DNA of 64,000 nt from Panicum virgatum (lineage: Eukaryota > Streptophyta > Magnoliopsida > Poales > Poaceae). The first letter of the stretch is position 1, and every line of letters begins with the position of its first letter. The stretch spans positions 53,103,441 to 53,167,440 of the forward strand of contig NC_053143.1 in the NCBI RefSeq assembly GCF_016808335.1. The letters run 5' to 3'. A model generated the notes under the pieces. The model was not told the DNA's origin and searched no databases. It worked only from the letters and a program-made list of their open reading frames with translations. The position numbers were made by a program, and so were the translations under genes. Positions 20,721 to 32,779 of this stretch are shown here, one piece after another.

Positions 20721-22110
20721 TCGACCGAAAGCTGCCTGCGCGTGTGGAATCGGCAGCAGCTAGCCATCACCAACGCATCGAACTCGATCGAGGAGGAGGG
20801 TTGAGCCCAGAACACATCGATTTGCAGATTAGCGTGGTGGTGGTGCGCGTGCATGCATCTCGGCATCTGCCGCCGTGGCTGAAAGAGGCAACGGTCGACG
20901 CGTGCGGCGGCGGAACGGTCTCCAGGTGGAAGTAAGCGGCAGGCGGGGGCCGCCGGGACTCGCCGGCGCTCGTGCAATCCGCGGCGTGCGGCGGAGACGC
21001 CGCTCTCGCGCGCCCACGGGGGTGGACGGTGTTTGAGATACAGTCCGGGCGTCCACCCCCTCCGTGCCTACCATCCGTTCGATCGGATTTCTACGGCCAA
21101 CATCGGCGAGCCCCTTCCTCTTCCTCTGTTCAGTCCATGAACGCTGATCACGCGGCTCCCTGCTCCTTTGCCTGGGTGCACCTACGCGCTGCCGAGTGCC
21201 GGAATGGAGGCGAGTGCACACCGCGCGCAGGTGCTGACCATTGGCCGGAGTGGCATGGAGCAGAGCACGAGGAGTGGTTGTGCAGACGCCTTCGCTTCAT
21301 GCCTTCATCACGGAGCCCCGGCGTACAGGAGGAGAGAGCCAGCGGAAAGTGTTTGCAGAAATGCCGCTCGGTTGGCCGGCGAAGGACAAGTTGAGACCCG
21401 GCGCGACCCACTCAGATGTGCTCATCGTACATGGAAGCGAGCGCACAACGCCAGCGCGGCGGCTGCAAGGTCTCTAGAGGAAGTACGTCGCAGTCAGGGG
21501 CTCGCCGGCGCCCGGGCAAGCCACGGCGTGCGATGGAGATGGCATCCTGGTTCAAATACCGTCCACCCCCTAGGCTCGTACCGTCCGTCCAATGCGACGT
21601 GGGCGGTTGGGATTGCGTGCATCGCAGGGGCCTCTTCCTCGTCAGGCGCAGCAGCCGGTGGCCATGGCGAGCTTCCCCTCCCTTCGCCGGCGACGGTCTC
21701 CGCGGATTGCGCCGGAGCTCCGCGGCGCCCTGCGAACTGCGGCGGCTGAGGCGGCACGGTGTGCACGAACAGAGAATCCATAGGCGGTGGCCTTCGGGAG
21801 TCGCCGGAACTCCGGCGAGACATGGCGTTCTCGCGACCCCGCGGTGGCCTTCGGGAGTCGCCGGCGCTCGGGTGAGCCATGGCGTGCCGCGGAGATGGCC
21901 GACCCCGCGGGGTGGACGGTGTTTGGGATACCGTCCGGGTGGACGGTATTTGAATCACCGTCCACCCCCTGGGTGCCTAGTTGCCGTCCGATCGGGCATG
22001 TGCGGCCCAGATCAAGAGAGTCTCCTCTTCATCTTCCTCGGTCAGACTTGGACTCCGACGGGTACTCCAGCCAGCGCCCAGGTCCGCGAGCGCCAGCCAT
22101 GCCGCTAGAG

Positions 22111-23225
22111 TTCCTCGCCAGATCGGAGCTCCGCCGGCGGCCGGCCCCGCTCCTTGCTGCCGCTGGCCATGCCCACGCTCAGGCGCTGACCACCTTTGCC
22201 TGGCCTGGTCTCTGCGGGGGGAATGCCCTGCATCCTGCTATTGACATTTTATTTGCCATGTCCTGTTCACCAATGGCGTGTGTTCCGGGGGAATCGAATG
22301 AAGATGGTGGCGAGCTGGTACTATACAGCTGAGTTAACTCAATCTCGCTGTGCTGTTAAATGGAAGGTTGACAATACAGCACCCTTCCTAGCTCTCTTGT
22401 TAAGGTTCATTGGTTACAACAGACTTCAGAGCTGGCAATAGCAACAGTGCAAGGCAAGAACACTAGTGAGTCTGCAGACAGGTCAATTGGCATCATACTG
22501 AATTTCTGCAAGATTTCATTTTATCGCTGGATGATGCTTCAGTAGGAAGTGCTCCCTGCGATTGTAGCCGGATCCTCTGTTTCTGAATCCTTTCAGTTTG
22601 GTGAGCAAAATTCAGTATCTTTTCCATAGTGGGTTCAGATGTCTTGTTTCCCCCCTCCCTCTTCTCTTTAGTAATTCTTGATTTACGTGTCTTGGCAGTG
22701 CACCTGTTTGCTGTTTCTTGAAAAGTAATTTTGCCACCGTGCGTACTGACAGTTTGTATGGACAACGTTTTGCATCCTTCGGCTCTGCTCCGCTCAGTTC
22801 ATCCTTTCTGTTTGGTAACCAGAAAGTTCAGTAGTATCTAGCCTATAAAGGGATCAGATCTTGCTCGGAGCAAAATAATCTGGTAATGTTTCTTGTTATC
22901 TGCTAAGCTATTCTGGCCATGCTCCAGTTCACTTTCCTTCTCTTGGTCATTGACAAATAGTCCTATAAACAATTCTGTACATTTGTTTCTCCAAGAAGTT
23001 GCTTCTAATCTCCTTGGCCTCACTCAGTCAAGACACTGAAGTAGACTGATTAATCTGAACAAACTGTTTCAGCAAGATGGTAAATATCCATCATTGTTAT
23101 CAATTGCTTTTTCTTGTTGGGTAATAGGATTTCTAAGTTAAGACTTCCAGCTGTGCTTCAGATATTCCATCCTTGTTTGCTTGGTCTCATAATGTTGCTG
23201 CAGTGAAATATGATAGCATGACACA
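22111..23225. other. Intergenic sequence without supported gene
   Basis: Moderate-AT sequence with UTR-like pyrimidine stretches and no ORF above about 90 codons. No mobile element ends seen. Confidence 0.4.
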
Positions 23226-24407
23226 GAACAGAATCACCAAGGATTCACACGATGCACCCTGATCAGAAAGAGTTGTTACGGTGCTTGGGAGGAACCTCTA
23301 GTTCCTCCCCTCTAAAAAAAGCAGAGTCGTTGATCTATAGAAACTACTTTTTTCTATAATTAGGGGTAGTTTAGTAATCTGTCATGTGAACACTAAATAG
23401 ATTGGGATGGCTTCTCCTGTGCCCACACGCCGGCGGCGTGCGCCCACCAGTCTCGCACTCAGCTTAGCTGTGCCTCCCGGCCGTCTGCGATCCCCGACGC
23501 CGGCGCCGCCCCGCGCCCCGGTGCAGTGCTGCGGGGGAGAGACCATCGTGCTGCGCCGCAGCGTGGCTCTTCTGAGATGCAATTTGCACTCTAGCTTTCA
23601 TCCTAATTCGATAAGTAGTTGATCGGTTCGAGTCAACTCATGACATCTGACAAGTGCCAAATGAAAATCATAGCCTGACCCTTCTTCCCAGACCTTCACA
23701 ACCTTCGCTTTCATCAGTACCACTCAAATCGAGTCTTAAATTGCAACAATTCATCGTTAATTCGAACAGGGCCATGCAGCACAATTGCCGACCAGATCAC
23801 GTCAAGGAACTCGTCCTCGAGCAAGAGCTCGCGAATGGTATTCACGGCCATGCCAGCACCGAGGACGCGCCCGCTAGTGCCATCCAACCGTCCCCGCTCC
23901 TTGACGCCATCGCTGTGCCGCCCGGCCGTCCTGGCTCCTAGGTGCGCTGCACCTCTTAGCTGCCCACGAGCCCCGCCTGTGCTGCGCCGCCATCCTGGGA
24001 TCAGGGACATGCGGTAGCAGGGTCCGCCCGCGGCCCGCCGCCGGCGTCGGCAGCAACGAAGATTGGGTGACTTCAACGGATTTTTTGGAAAGCGTTCTCT
24101 ATTTATTGAGCAAAAGGGATAGGAAAATACTAAAATATCCCTACCATTATTTTCATAAGTGGTTCCTGGCCCACGTAATAATAGGTTCTGGTCCACGTTG
24201 TTGGTTCTTTATAATAGGTTCCTCCTCCTTTCTGACCATTGGATCTGGGCCCCTCAACGGCTCCTAAAATTTCCAAGTACTATAAAATTTCTCTTTGTTT
24301 GAGAAAAAATTCAGATAGTATCACCACTTCTCCAGTACCTCTCCTCTCTCTTTTGTTTTGGATTTTGGCTACTCTTAAAAGATCCCAATTTGGTTTTGTA
24401 CACCACT
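23226..24407. repeat. Segmental repeat copy B, left part
   Basis: Begins with CAGAATCACCAAGGATTCACACG as copy A. Relative to A it has an extra block of about 1 kb (23275-24290, GC-rich in the middle, with an unrecognised minus-strand frame around 23714-24196). Homology resumes at TTTGAGAAAAAATTCAGATA. It ends at CCACT (24403-24407), the target duplication of Gypsy-1, and resumes at 33721. Confidence 0.7.
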
Positions 24408-24979
24408 TGTTGACACAGAATCGCGCGAACACACTCGAATGCGCTAGAACGCGCGAACGATCGTCAAAACGATCAACACCCGCGAAACCCTGGGTAGACC
24501 GGTCTGACCAGTTTCGCCGACCGGTCTGACCGGTGCAGGCAGGGGCTCGCTGGAAACCTAGAACAGCGAGCTCGGGAGGGACCCTGTCGGAGCTCGTGAT
24601 CGTAGGGTTGCTCTAAGGTCGGTAGGCCACTCAGAACGTCTTCAAACGCCGCCGGGACGAAGGAAGAAAGCAATCTAGGGTTGGAAAAGGATAGGGTTTG
24701 AGAGATAAAAGTAATGCGATTTTTTGTATTGATTCGATTGGGAATTTCCTCAATCGGCCTTAGCCTTTATATTTATAGGCCGGGGAAGACGTACCCCTTC
24801 ACGAGTAGGATTACATGAGGACTCTTTACAAAAAACCTAATTCTACTCGGACTGTACAGACCCGACCGGTCTGACCGGCCGGCTCGACCGGTCAGACCGG
24901 CCGGCTCGACCGGTCAGACCGGCCGGCTCGACCGGTCAGACCGGTCGGCTTCAGCAGATGCCAAATTTGGCTGTCAACA
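24408..24979 (-). repeat. Gypsy-1 3' LTR (572 bp)
   Basis: Plus strand TGTTGACACAG ... GGCTGTCAACA. Contains a minisatellite at about 24866-24955 with unit GGCTCGACCGGTCAGACCGG plus CC, three copies. 44 bp longer than the right LTR. Confidence 0.92.
24766..24779 (-). promoter_or_regulatory. Gypsy-1 LTR TATA box
   Basis: Plus strand TTTATATTTATAGG. Repeated in the right LTR at 33551-33564 and in the partial LTR at about 33138-33151. Confidence 0.6.
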
Positions 24980-25111
24980 TATGCCCCCCTGTTTTTTGGT
25001 GAGTTTCACAAGCCAAAAAGCAAGAACTATCCTGATGTACATGTTTTACACAGAGCATGCAAGTCTAAAAACAAAACTAAGGGCGATATACAATACCGCC
25101 CGTCTTTGTCT

Positions 25112-25984
25112 TCATGCACTTTGCCATATGCTAGGATAAAATTTCTTCAAGTATCTCCCGTTGATAGCTCTAGGTAGACGCTCACCTTGCAACGTCTCCA
25201 TCATATATGAATTACCGGAGATAACCTTGATAATCTTGTAGGGACCCTCCCAACTTGGCGACCATTTGCCAAACTTGTTGCTTTTCATCCCAAGAGGCAA
25301 AATTGTCTTCCAAACTAAATCTCCAACCTGAAAAGACTTAAGTTTTACCTTCTTATTGTAGGCTCTAGCCACCCGAAGCTTGTCCTTCTCAATTTCCTTC
25401 AAAGCCTTCAAATGCTTGTCGGTTATCTCATCAGTATTATCCATCATAATATCATGATAATCAACAGCGGAGAGGTCATTTTGTTTTGCTAATCTATATG
25501 CGTCCAGATTTACCTCAACAAGTAAAATGGCCTCTTGACCATACACAAGCTCAAAAGGAGTAACCTTAGTAGCACCATGTCTAGATATACGATGAGCCCA
25601 TAATGCTTCGGATAACACTTCATGCCACCTCCTAGGATTTTCTTCTATCTTCTTCTTGAAAAGTTTGATCAAAATCTTATTACTAGACTCGGCCTGCCCA
25701 TTGGCCTGAGCATAGTATGGAGATGAATTGAGCAATTTAATCTTGTAAGATTCGGCAAAGGCACGCACCTCTTTTGATACAAATGAAGTACCTTGATCCG
25801 TTGTTAAAGTTTGTGGAATGCCGAATCTATGAATAATATGCTCAGTAATAAACTCAATTACCTCTTTATCCGTCATATTCTTCAAAGGAACCGCTTCGGT
25901 CCATTTAGTGAAATAATCGGTAGCAACCAACACGAAGCGATGCCCCTTTGAAGATGGAGGATTAATTTGTCCAATGAAATCCAA
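25112..25984 (-). pseudogene. Gypsy-1 integrase core and C-terminus
   Basis: Separated from the upstream pol frame by a TGA (near 25991-25996, after NPIIKPRPF). The rve integrase core is present: MDFIGQ with the first Asp, TTDQGTSF with the second Asp, and GQAESSNK with the Glu. Next comes a C-terminal region, FQVGDLVWKTILPLG and KFGKWSPSWEGPYKI. No chromodomain follows. Integrase inserts the reverse-transcribed DNA into the host chromosome. The catalytic triad is intact in this copy even though the polyprotein is broken. Confidence 0.88.
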
Positions 25985-25993
25985 CCCCCAACC

Positions 25994-27730
25994 TCAAAAC
26001 GGCCGTGGTTTAATAATAGGATGCATCAACGCAGCAGGCACCAATTGCAAATCACCAAACCGCTGATATTCTTCACATCCTTTATAGTACTTGAAATAAT
26101 CGGATAGCATAGTGGGCCAATAAAAACCGGCTCTTCTAAGTAACCACTTCATCTTAGGAGCCGATTGATGAGTACCACAAATACCTTCATGAACCTCACC
26201 CATAGCAATCCGGGCCTGATCCGAGTCTAAACATTTGAGGAGCAAATCTTCGGCAGTTCGACGATAAAGTTCATCGTCAATTAAAATATACTTGAAAGCC
26301 AAACGCCGAATATTTCTCTCTGCACCACGACCAGGATCTCTCAAATATGATATAAGAGGGACCCTCCAATCCTGAGCTTCGGCCGAAACAATTGAATCAA
26401 CTTTTTTGGCCGAATCAGAATCAGAATCAGAATCAACAGCTGCATCACTGGTCAGACCGGTCTCTGGACCGGTTAGACCGGTCTGGACGGCCAGACCGGT
26501 ATCGCCGACCGGTCGGACCGGTGTGTCCAAAACCAGAAACTCGGCTTTCGTTTGCATCGGCTTGCGAATATTGAAATATTTTTTCGTAACATTATAACCA
26601 GATGCCTGCTGAGCCAGAGTATTTGCCTTTTCATTTTCTTCCCTCGGTATATGTTTAATAATAAATTCATCGAAGGAGGAAATAATATCAAGGCATTTAC
26701 GAAGATATACATTTAGAGAACCGTTATAGCATTGGCATACCTTAGATACTTGCTGCACCACCAGAAGAGAATCTCCAAAGGCTTCAACATGCTTCACGCC
26801 CATGGATTGCAAGACTTCCAAGCCAAATAAAAGAGCTTCATATTCAACTTGGTTATTTGTGCACTCTTCTTCCAATCGGTTTGAAAATTCAAAAATAGCA
26901 CCATTCGGAGAAATAAGAACAGCACCAATCCCTTGACCATCATCACAAACCGATCCATCAAAGTACAACTTCCATGGTGTGCAAGTAATATAGCCGACTT
27001 CTAAATCATGCTTGTCATTAATCCGATGCTCAACAATAAAATCCGCTACAATTTGGCCTCTCATAGATTTTAAAGGTTCACAAGCCAAATCATACTCAAC
27101 CAAAGCATAAGCCCACTTACCGATTCTCCCACTCAAAATCGGTTTCTGTAACATATGTTTGATCACATCGGTTTGACATACTACTATGCAAGTACTAGAT
27201 AATAGATAATGTCTCAATTTGGTACAAGCATAATAAAGAGACAAACATAACTTCTCAATAAATGTATACCTCGTCTCTGCATCAATAAGTCGTCGGCTTA
27301 AATATGTAATAATATACTCCTTCCCTTCGGTCTCTTGAGTCAAAACAGCCCCAATAACCTTGTCTTCAGCAGCCACATAAATTCTGAAAGGTACTCCTCT
27401 CCTAGGTGCTTTGAGTACGGGTGGTGAAGACAAATAAATCTTGATCTTCTCAAATACTTCTTGCTGTTTTGGCCCCCAAGTAAATTCGGTTTCATCTTTT
27501 AACCGAAGAATAGGAGTAAAAGCATCGATCTTCCCGGACAAGTTAGATATAAATCTTCTCAAGAAATTTACCTTGCCCAAGAACTTTTGTAAATCTTTCT
27601 TGCATGTAGGGGCTTCAACCTTCTTCATGGCTTCAACTCTCTTAGGATCAATCTCTATTCCCTTCTCATGAATAATGAAGCCAAGAAACTTTCCAGCCGA
27701 TACACCAAAAGCACATTTGAGTGGATTCAT
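25994..27730 (-). pseudogene. Gypsy-1 RT end, RNase H, second RNase H and integrase zinc-binding domain
   Basis: 578-codon open frame. Residues 1-60 are the RT thumb region (NPLKCAFGVSAGKFLGF). The retroviral-type RNase H (RTase RNase H) follows, with ETRYTFIEKLCLSLYYACTKLRHYL. Then comes a second RNase H domain: LYFDGSVCDDGQGIGAVL, NNQVEYEALLFGLE and FGDSLLVVQQVS. A palindrome-derived linker (TPVRPVGDTGLAVQTGLTG) precedes the integrase zinc-binding domain, whose HHCC pattern is HEGICGTHQSAPK...KGCEEYQRFG. The last Cys is Tyr here, and Cys in Gypsy-2 and Gypsy-3. A stop separates it from the preceding RT ORF. Confidence 0.88.
26440..26525. repeat. Palindromic ACCGGTCTGACCGGT cluster inside pol
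   Basis: Several degenerate copies in the linker between the second RNase H and integrase. Gypsy-2 has its own cluster at the equivalent position (51105-51185). Confidence 0.8.
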
Positions 27731-27739
27731 CTTTAAACC

Positions 27740-28078
27740 CTACCGGCGCATCCTTTCAAGAGAAATCCTTAAATTGGCTAAATGATGATCTAAACCGGCC
27801 GATTTAATGACAATATCATCAATATACACTTCCAAGATGACACCAATCAAATCATGGAAGATTAAATTCATAGCTCTTTGATAAGTAGCACCTGTATTTT
27901 TCAAACCAAAAGTCATAACCACCCACTCAAATAAGCCAACAAATCCCGGACATCTAAAGGCCGTTTTAGATATATCTTCTTCAGCCATAAATATTTGATT
28001 GTAACCGGTGTTACCATCAAGAAAACTAATGACATGATGTCCGGAAGCTTCATTGATCAACATATCGGCTATAGGCAT
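27740..28078 (-). pseudogene. Gypsy-1 reverse transcriptase palm
   Basis: RT core with FLDGNTGYNQI, MTFGLKNTGATYQR and the catalytic YIDDIVIKS (YxDD) motif. It is separated from the upstream part by a TGA in the RVxIDFRDLN motif and from the downstream part by a TAG just before GLKMNPLKC. RT makes DNA from the element RNA in virus-like particles. Confidence 0.88.
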
Positions 28079-28126
28079 AGGATATTCATCCTTGGGAGTA
28101 GCTTTATTAAGATCTCTAAAATCAAT

Positions 28127-28648
28127 TCATACTCTAATTTTCTCCGAATCTTTTTTCTCAACGGGCACAATATTAGAGATCCAATCAGCATAACGACAAG
28201 ACCGAATAAATCCAGCATCAAGCAAATGGTTAATTTCAGTTTTAATTCGATCATAAATAATGGGGTTGAAATGCCTAACCGGTTGTTTATAAGGTCTAAA
28301 ACCGGCTTTAATTGGTAAACGATGCTCAACAAGATCACGACTCAAACCAGGCATTTCACGATACTCCCAAGCAAAACAATCAACATATTCCTTCAATAAA
28401 TTAACCAAATCGGCTTTATATTCAGCCGATAAATTTTTGTTTACAAAAGTCGGCCTAGGAATAGTTCCATCACCAATATCTACCCTTTCTAAAGGATCAG
28501 CCGATGTAAACCCTTGGCCCAACTTATCTAGATCACCAGAATCTTCAATGGCTTCACACATATCGTTTGTACGCGCCCGATATTGATCTAGCCTCTGCTG
28601 CAGCCATTCTGCGTTGGATCGGTCTGACCGGTCGGCCCTGTGCGCCAA
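28127..28648 (-). pseudogene. Gypsy-1 protease-RT linker and RT N-terminus
   Basis: Contains GDGTIPRPTFVNKNLSAEYK, LLKEYVDCFAWEYREMPGLSR and EHRLPIKAGFRPYKQP, standard N-terminal RT text of plant Tat elements (also present in Gypsy-3). It begins just after a palindrome cluster at 28618-28700. Confidence 0.8.
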
Positions 28649-28727
28649 ACGGGACAGGACCGGTCTGACCGGTTGGCACTAGCGGTCTGACCGGTCTCCT
28701 CTGGAGTGTCTGTTGTACTCATCTGAT

Positions 28728-31079
28728 TTACATTAAATGATTTAGCCGATTATCCATCGGCTTTAGTACAGCAGAAACAAAACCATCGTTAGTGCAACTG
28801 ATCAAATCATAATCGGACAGGTCCACGCCCGACAAACACTTGACGTTGTCGTGTGCACTAATGGAATCCGAATCGGCTAAAGCAACAAAGGATGAAGTGT
28901 CCACATGGACAATCTCAACCTCATCGCCGATCCACTGAACAAGAAACTGATGCAAGATAGAAGGAACATACTGATTTGCATGAATCCAATCCCTCCCAAG
29001 AATCAAATTGTAGTTACCTTGCACTTCCACGACGAAGAAAGCTATAGCAAGCGTCTTACTTCCAATGGTGAGCTCCATGGAAGCAACTCCTTTGGCGCTA
29101 AGGGGCTCGCTCCCTCCAACACCACTGACGGTCATGTTCGTCTTGATCAAATCTTCGTCTTGGCCACCGAGCTTCTTGTACAACGAGTAGGGCATAAGAT
29201 TCACAATGGCCCCACCATCTACTAGCATGCGAGTCACCGGCTTCCCGTTGATGTGTCCCCTCATGTAAAGAGCCTTGAGGTGATTGTCCTTCTCGCTCGG
29301 CTTCTGGAACACAACTTCACGGGGCCCGAACTGAAGATGAGCCAAATCCTCTTCCGGAACCACGAAGTAATCCGAAGATAAGTGCACCACATTGACCTCC
29401 ATATTGGTGCGCTCTGGAGACACTTCGTAGTCTACCAATTCCTCGTCTTCATCTATCAGAGGAACTGCTGAGGCTTCATCAACAGAAGGAACCGAAATGG
29501 GCGGCACCGATTCGGCTGTTGCCTCTGCACTGGGCTCGACCGGTCTGACCGGTTGGTCAGAGCGGTCTGACCGGTCCTCCTGACCGGTCTGACCGGTCGG
29601 CTGTGGCGGTCCGACCGGTCTGTCTGGCTGGTCAACTGTCTTAGCTTTCCACACCTTGATTTGAGGGAACATAGGCCTGTATCTGTTGAATTCCTCATCC
29701 CTCATCTTCTCCTTCTCCTGTTCTTTCTTTTCTTTGTTGCGGAGGCGTTGTAATTTCCTTTTTTGAGTATGAGTTAAACCTGAAGGGCACCACCTAGGTT
29801 GATGGTACTTGTCTGCCGCGCTTTTGCTGCCACCGGCCTCATGATCATTGGCCATGACCGGCTTTTGTGAAGGAACATCAACCGATGTATCTACATCCAT
29901 CGGTCTCTTGCCCGTATCTCTTATGGGCACTCCGATTTCACCGATTTGAACAACATCGGCTTTGGGCTTTTCTGAATCAACCACGGTCTTCTGCTCCCCC
30001 CTCTTTTCTTTGACGCGATACTCAAACCTTGGAATAGGAGCTTGACCCGGCTTTTGATGAGACCGGTCTGACCGGTCGGTGTGTACCGGTCTGACCGGTG
30101 AAACCTGCTGCACTGGACCGGATTGGCGTGGTCCCAATCGGTCATGCACCGGCATCCTAGAGCTTTCCCCTTGATAGTGTGGAGGATAAGGCATCAGGAA
30201 ACACTGCAACCATATCCCCCCATGCTCCCATGCCGGATTTGTTGCATTTGAAGCCGGTGGCATCCACGGCATGGTAGCATACATCTTTTGAGGAGGATAT
30301 AACGTGACAACATCACCTTTGCGCCTGCTAGATTCCCTCCTTGGGGACGCTGGACGATCTTGACGCAGTGGTGAACGCGGTCTCTTTTTTAACGGCCGAT
30401 TGTTTTGAACGGCCTTTGTGTACTTGTTGAACAACTGGTTGAAGGTGGGCTTCTGATTAGCAGTTCTTCCCTGCACCTTCACTTCGTTGGTCTTCCAAGT
30501 ACCCACTTCCGGACGTTTTGGCTTGAAGGTCCGGGGACGGTCACCAGGGCGGTCTGACCGGTTGGAAGAACGGGCCTGACCGGTCGAACCGGTCTGACCG
30601 GTCACAGACACCGGTCTGACCGGTCGTGCCTGATCAGCAGACCGATTATCTGGTGGAGAGCTTCCTTGCCCCCCCCCCCCGAGTCTGGGATTTCTGACAA
30701 TGATCTTCAAAGTATCTTGGCCATCATCAGTTTTTTCTTTGACAACTTCACGAGCAAGGATTTTATCACTTGTATCCATCGGTCTTGGATCACCGATAAC
30801 AACATGCTTCCCCTTAGCTCCTTCGGCTTGTTCCGGCCGAATGAGCACCTTTGGATTGTTCAATTCCAGCGTATGAACAGGGAAAGGAGCTTTGTCAATT
30901 TGCATCTCAGAAAGTACCAATCGTCCTTCATTAGTGGCCGATTGTACCTGTCGACGAAAAACATTACAATCATTAGTAGCATGAGAGGTAGAGTTATGCC
31001 ACTTACAATATGCATGTCGTCTAAGTTCGTCGGGAGATGAAATAGCATGTGACAATCGGATGTTACCATTCTTAAGCAA
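28728..31079 (-). CDS. Gypsy-1 gag C-terminus, linker and aspartic protease
   Basis: 783-codon frame. The gag zinc-type motif YCKWHNSTSHATNDC lies near residue 17. A long linker holds several palindrome-derived tracts (TGQTGSTGQ, RPVRPV, RSDRSD). Then come PRWCPSGLTHTQKRK and the aspartic protease: MLVDGGAIVNLMPYS with the D-G-G active-site variant usual in Tat elements, and LGRDWIHAN. Gag builds the particle and protease cuts the polyprotein. The frame is open to NHLM* and then separated from RT by a stop. The N-terminal neighbour is broken by a TAA at about 31135. Confidence 0.82.
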   Translation of the reverse strand: MLKNGNIRLSHAISSPDELRRHAYCKWHNSTSHATNDCNVFRRQVQSATNEGRLVLSEMQIDKAPFPVHTLELNNPKVLIRPEQAEGAKGKHVVIGDPRPMDTSDKILAREVVKEKTDDGQDTLKIIVRNPRLGGGGQGSSPPDNRSADQARPVRPVSVTGQTGSTGQARSSNRSDRPGDRPRTFKPKRPEVGTWKTNEVKVQGRTANQKPTFNQLFNKYTKAVQNNRPLKKRPRSPLRQDRPASPRRESSRRKGDVVTLYPPQKMYATMPWMPPASNATNPAWEHGGIWLQCFLMPYPPHYQGESSRMPVHDRLGPRQSGPVQQVSPVRPVHTDRSDRSHQKPGQAPIPRFEYRVKEKRGEQKTVVDSEKPKADVVQIGEIGVPIRDTGKRPMDVDTSVDVPSQKPVMANDHEAGGSKSAADKYHQPRWCPSGLTHTQKRKLQRLRNKEKKEQEKEKMRDEEFNRYRPMFPQIKVWKAKTVDQPDRPVGPPQPTGQTGQEDRSDRSDQPVRPVEPSAEATAESVPPISVPSVDEASAVPLIDEDEELVDYEVSPERTNMEVNVVHLSSDYFVVPEEDLAHLQFGPREVVFQKPSEKDNHLKALYMRGHINGKPVTRMLVDGGAIVNLMPYSLYKKLGGQDEDLIKTNMTVSGVGGSEPLSAKGVASMELTIGSKTLAIAFFVVEVQGNYNLILGRDWIHANQYVPSILHQFLVQWIGDEVEIVHVDTSSFVALADSDSISAHDNVKCLSGVDLSDYDLISCTNDGFVSAVLKPMDNRLNHLM

Positions 31080-31133
31080 TTCATCAAAAATCCGATCGCA
31101 CTTATAAACATCAAAAGTAAATTTCGGCTCCTC

Positions 31134-31994
31134 TTACCGATTCTTTTGAATCGGCTTGAGAGACGGAACCGAACTGGGTTTGGCCTTTGATGGCCAAATA
31201 AATTCAGCGGCATATACTTCCTTACTATCATCGTCCGAACCATCCGAATCAGGATCAAGAACATGTGTGTTGGACCGATGAGGCTTGAAAGTATCTTTAA
31301 GATTTTTATACTTAAATTCGGTACCAATAGCTCGCATTTGCAAATGATTAACCGTAATGTAATCAAAACCTTCAAGTTTTTCCTTCAAGTAAGAACGCAA
31401 GCCATTAAACGCTAAATCTGCCAAATCCTTTTCTGAAAGAAATGAATTAAAACACTGATTTTTCAAAGCTTTAAATCTCTGAAAGTAATCCAAAACTGTT
31501 TCATCTCGAGTTTGTTTAATCGATGTCAAGTCTAGCAATCGAACTTCGGCTTCCCCACTATATAAGTGATCATGAAATTTGCGCTCTAATGGATTCCAAT
31601 TTAAAATAGATCCCAGCGCAAGTGAGGAAAACCAAGTGAAAGCGGTTCCAGTCAAAGACAAAGAAAACAAACGAACCCGCAAGGCATCATTAAGACCCGC
31701 TTCTCCCAATTGCAAGACATATTGGCTAACATGTTCCCAAGTCGTACGAGAATCTTCACCATTGAATTTGACAAACTCGGGAATACGCCAACCAACAGGA
31801 TATGAAATAAAATCAAACTCAGGAGGATATGGCTTTTGATATAAATGCGACCCACCCATATCAATCCCAAGTTTAGATTTAAGCACCCCGGCTAAATCTT
31901 CTTTAAATCTACTAAAATCGGCCTGATAAGCTCCACTGGCCGAAGTATTCGGAGAAGATGAAACACGTTGCATGGTAGGACCGGAGTAAGCCAT
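31134..31994 (-). pseudogene. Gypsy-1 gag core
   Basis: Gag retrotransposon domain: EFVKFNGEDSRTTWEHVSQY, RLFSLSLTGTAFTWFSSL, NPLERKFHDHLYSG, LTSIKQTRDETVLDYFQRF and LNGLRSYLKEKLEG. Ends at TAA in KNR*EEPKFTFDV. The same gag architecture occurs in the gag-only element and Gypsy-2. Confidence 0.85.
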
Positions 31995-32015
31995 GTTAGT
32001 GTTAGAAATCGGCCC

Positions 32016-32703
32016 TCATTGAGGTCCAGATCCCTGCTGTGACGTAGCATGAGGCCCTGTATACATCACCATCTCATTAGTTCGGCTAGGGACGGCCGAA
32101 CTAGGGTTAGACGTATACGGTACAGAGGGCACTGGTTGCTGTCCGGTCATACCGGTCTGACCGGTCGAGTAACCGGTCTGACCGCCTGCACCGGTCTGAC
32201 CGGTCGAGGTGACCGGTGGGACCAGTGCGCGCATGAACAGTGGACGGCAACGGAGATTGCCCTGGAAACGAGTTCGGCGGCATCCCATAGAATTGATCTT
32301 GGGTAAAAGATGTGCCAGCCGAATCTGATTCCGTGAATTGAGCGCCACCCTCGACAGTTTTACCTTTTTTGAGCGCTGCAATTTCATCATTAAGCCCAGC
32401 AAGAGTCTCTCCCGAAGCTACTTGCGCAACAGATATTTTCGAATCTACCATGAGAGAGAATTGCCTAACTAGTTCAGAGGGATCATTAGGAAGTACCTCG
32501 ACCTTGTCTTGGTTTAACTTGAACGATGGCATCACGAACTCCCCGACCCTCTTGACTAGGCCTCCTCGCTCTTTCTTGAATCCCTGAAGAAACTGCTCCT
32601 TCAAGTGCTCTTCAGCGATGAGGTAGGCCTTGCGCTACTCTTCAGTGAGCTCCTCCATGGTCGCCTTGATGTTGTCGTTGTGGATCTCACCATGAGTACC
32701 CAT
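32016..32703 (-). pseudogene. Gypsy-1 gag N-terminus
   Basis: Starts at ATG 32701-32703 (MGTHGEIHNDNIK). A TAG near 32636 interrupts an otherwise open frame (KEQFLQGFKKERGGLVKR ...). A change of frame near 32230 falls inside the palindrome cluster (32140-32225), and a stop at 32016 follows. Charged and helical, no catalytic motif. Confidence 0.65.
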
Positions 32704-32779
32704 TTTCTTGGAGAATCTAGACTAGATTGGTTTTTTGAAACTAGATTAATCTGTTTCCCAGCGGAGTCGCCAAAAAGTG

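Larger units (their letters stand above)
18318..22110. repeat. GC-rich repeat array 1 with palindromic cores
   Basis: High-GC sequence with repeated modules. One resembles CGCCGGCGCTCGGGCGAGCC followed by ATGGCGTGCGGCGGAGATGG. The other is a palindromic core, GGTGGACGGTATTTGAAATA followed by CCGTCCACC, then CCCTGGGTGC, CGTCCGATC and GTGCGGC(C)GAGAT. Cores lie at about 18551-18655, 20381-20480, 21021-21110, 21549-21617 and 21909-22015. Within the array 18318-18920 and 20120-20720 are direct duplicates. An AT-rich stretch sits at 19440-19980. Long open frames exist on both strands but overlap each other, so I do not call genes. Confidence 0.7.

Noticed and set aside
18578..22332. Several long open frames (180-230 codons) in GC-rich array 1 on both strands
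   Set aside because: They overlap on both strands, use GC-rich arginine/proline/alanine codons, match no domain, and coincide with repeat modules. The lack of stops follows from base composition.
23714..24196. 160-codon minus-strand frame in the copy B insert
   Set aside because: Only a short stretch looks coding and no family was recognised. It may be captured gene sequence but cannot be supported.
24866..24955. CRISPR-like array of 22-bp repeats
   Set aside because: Units are contiguous with no spacers, lie inside an LTR of a plant retrotransposon, and vary in number between LTRs: a minisatellite.
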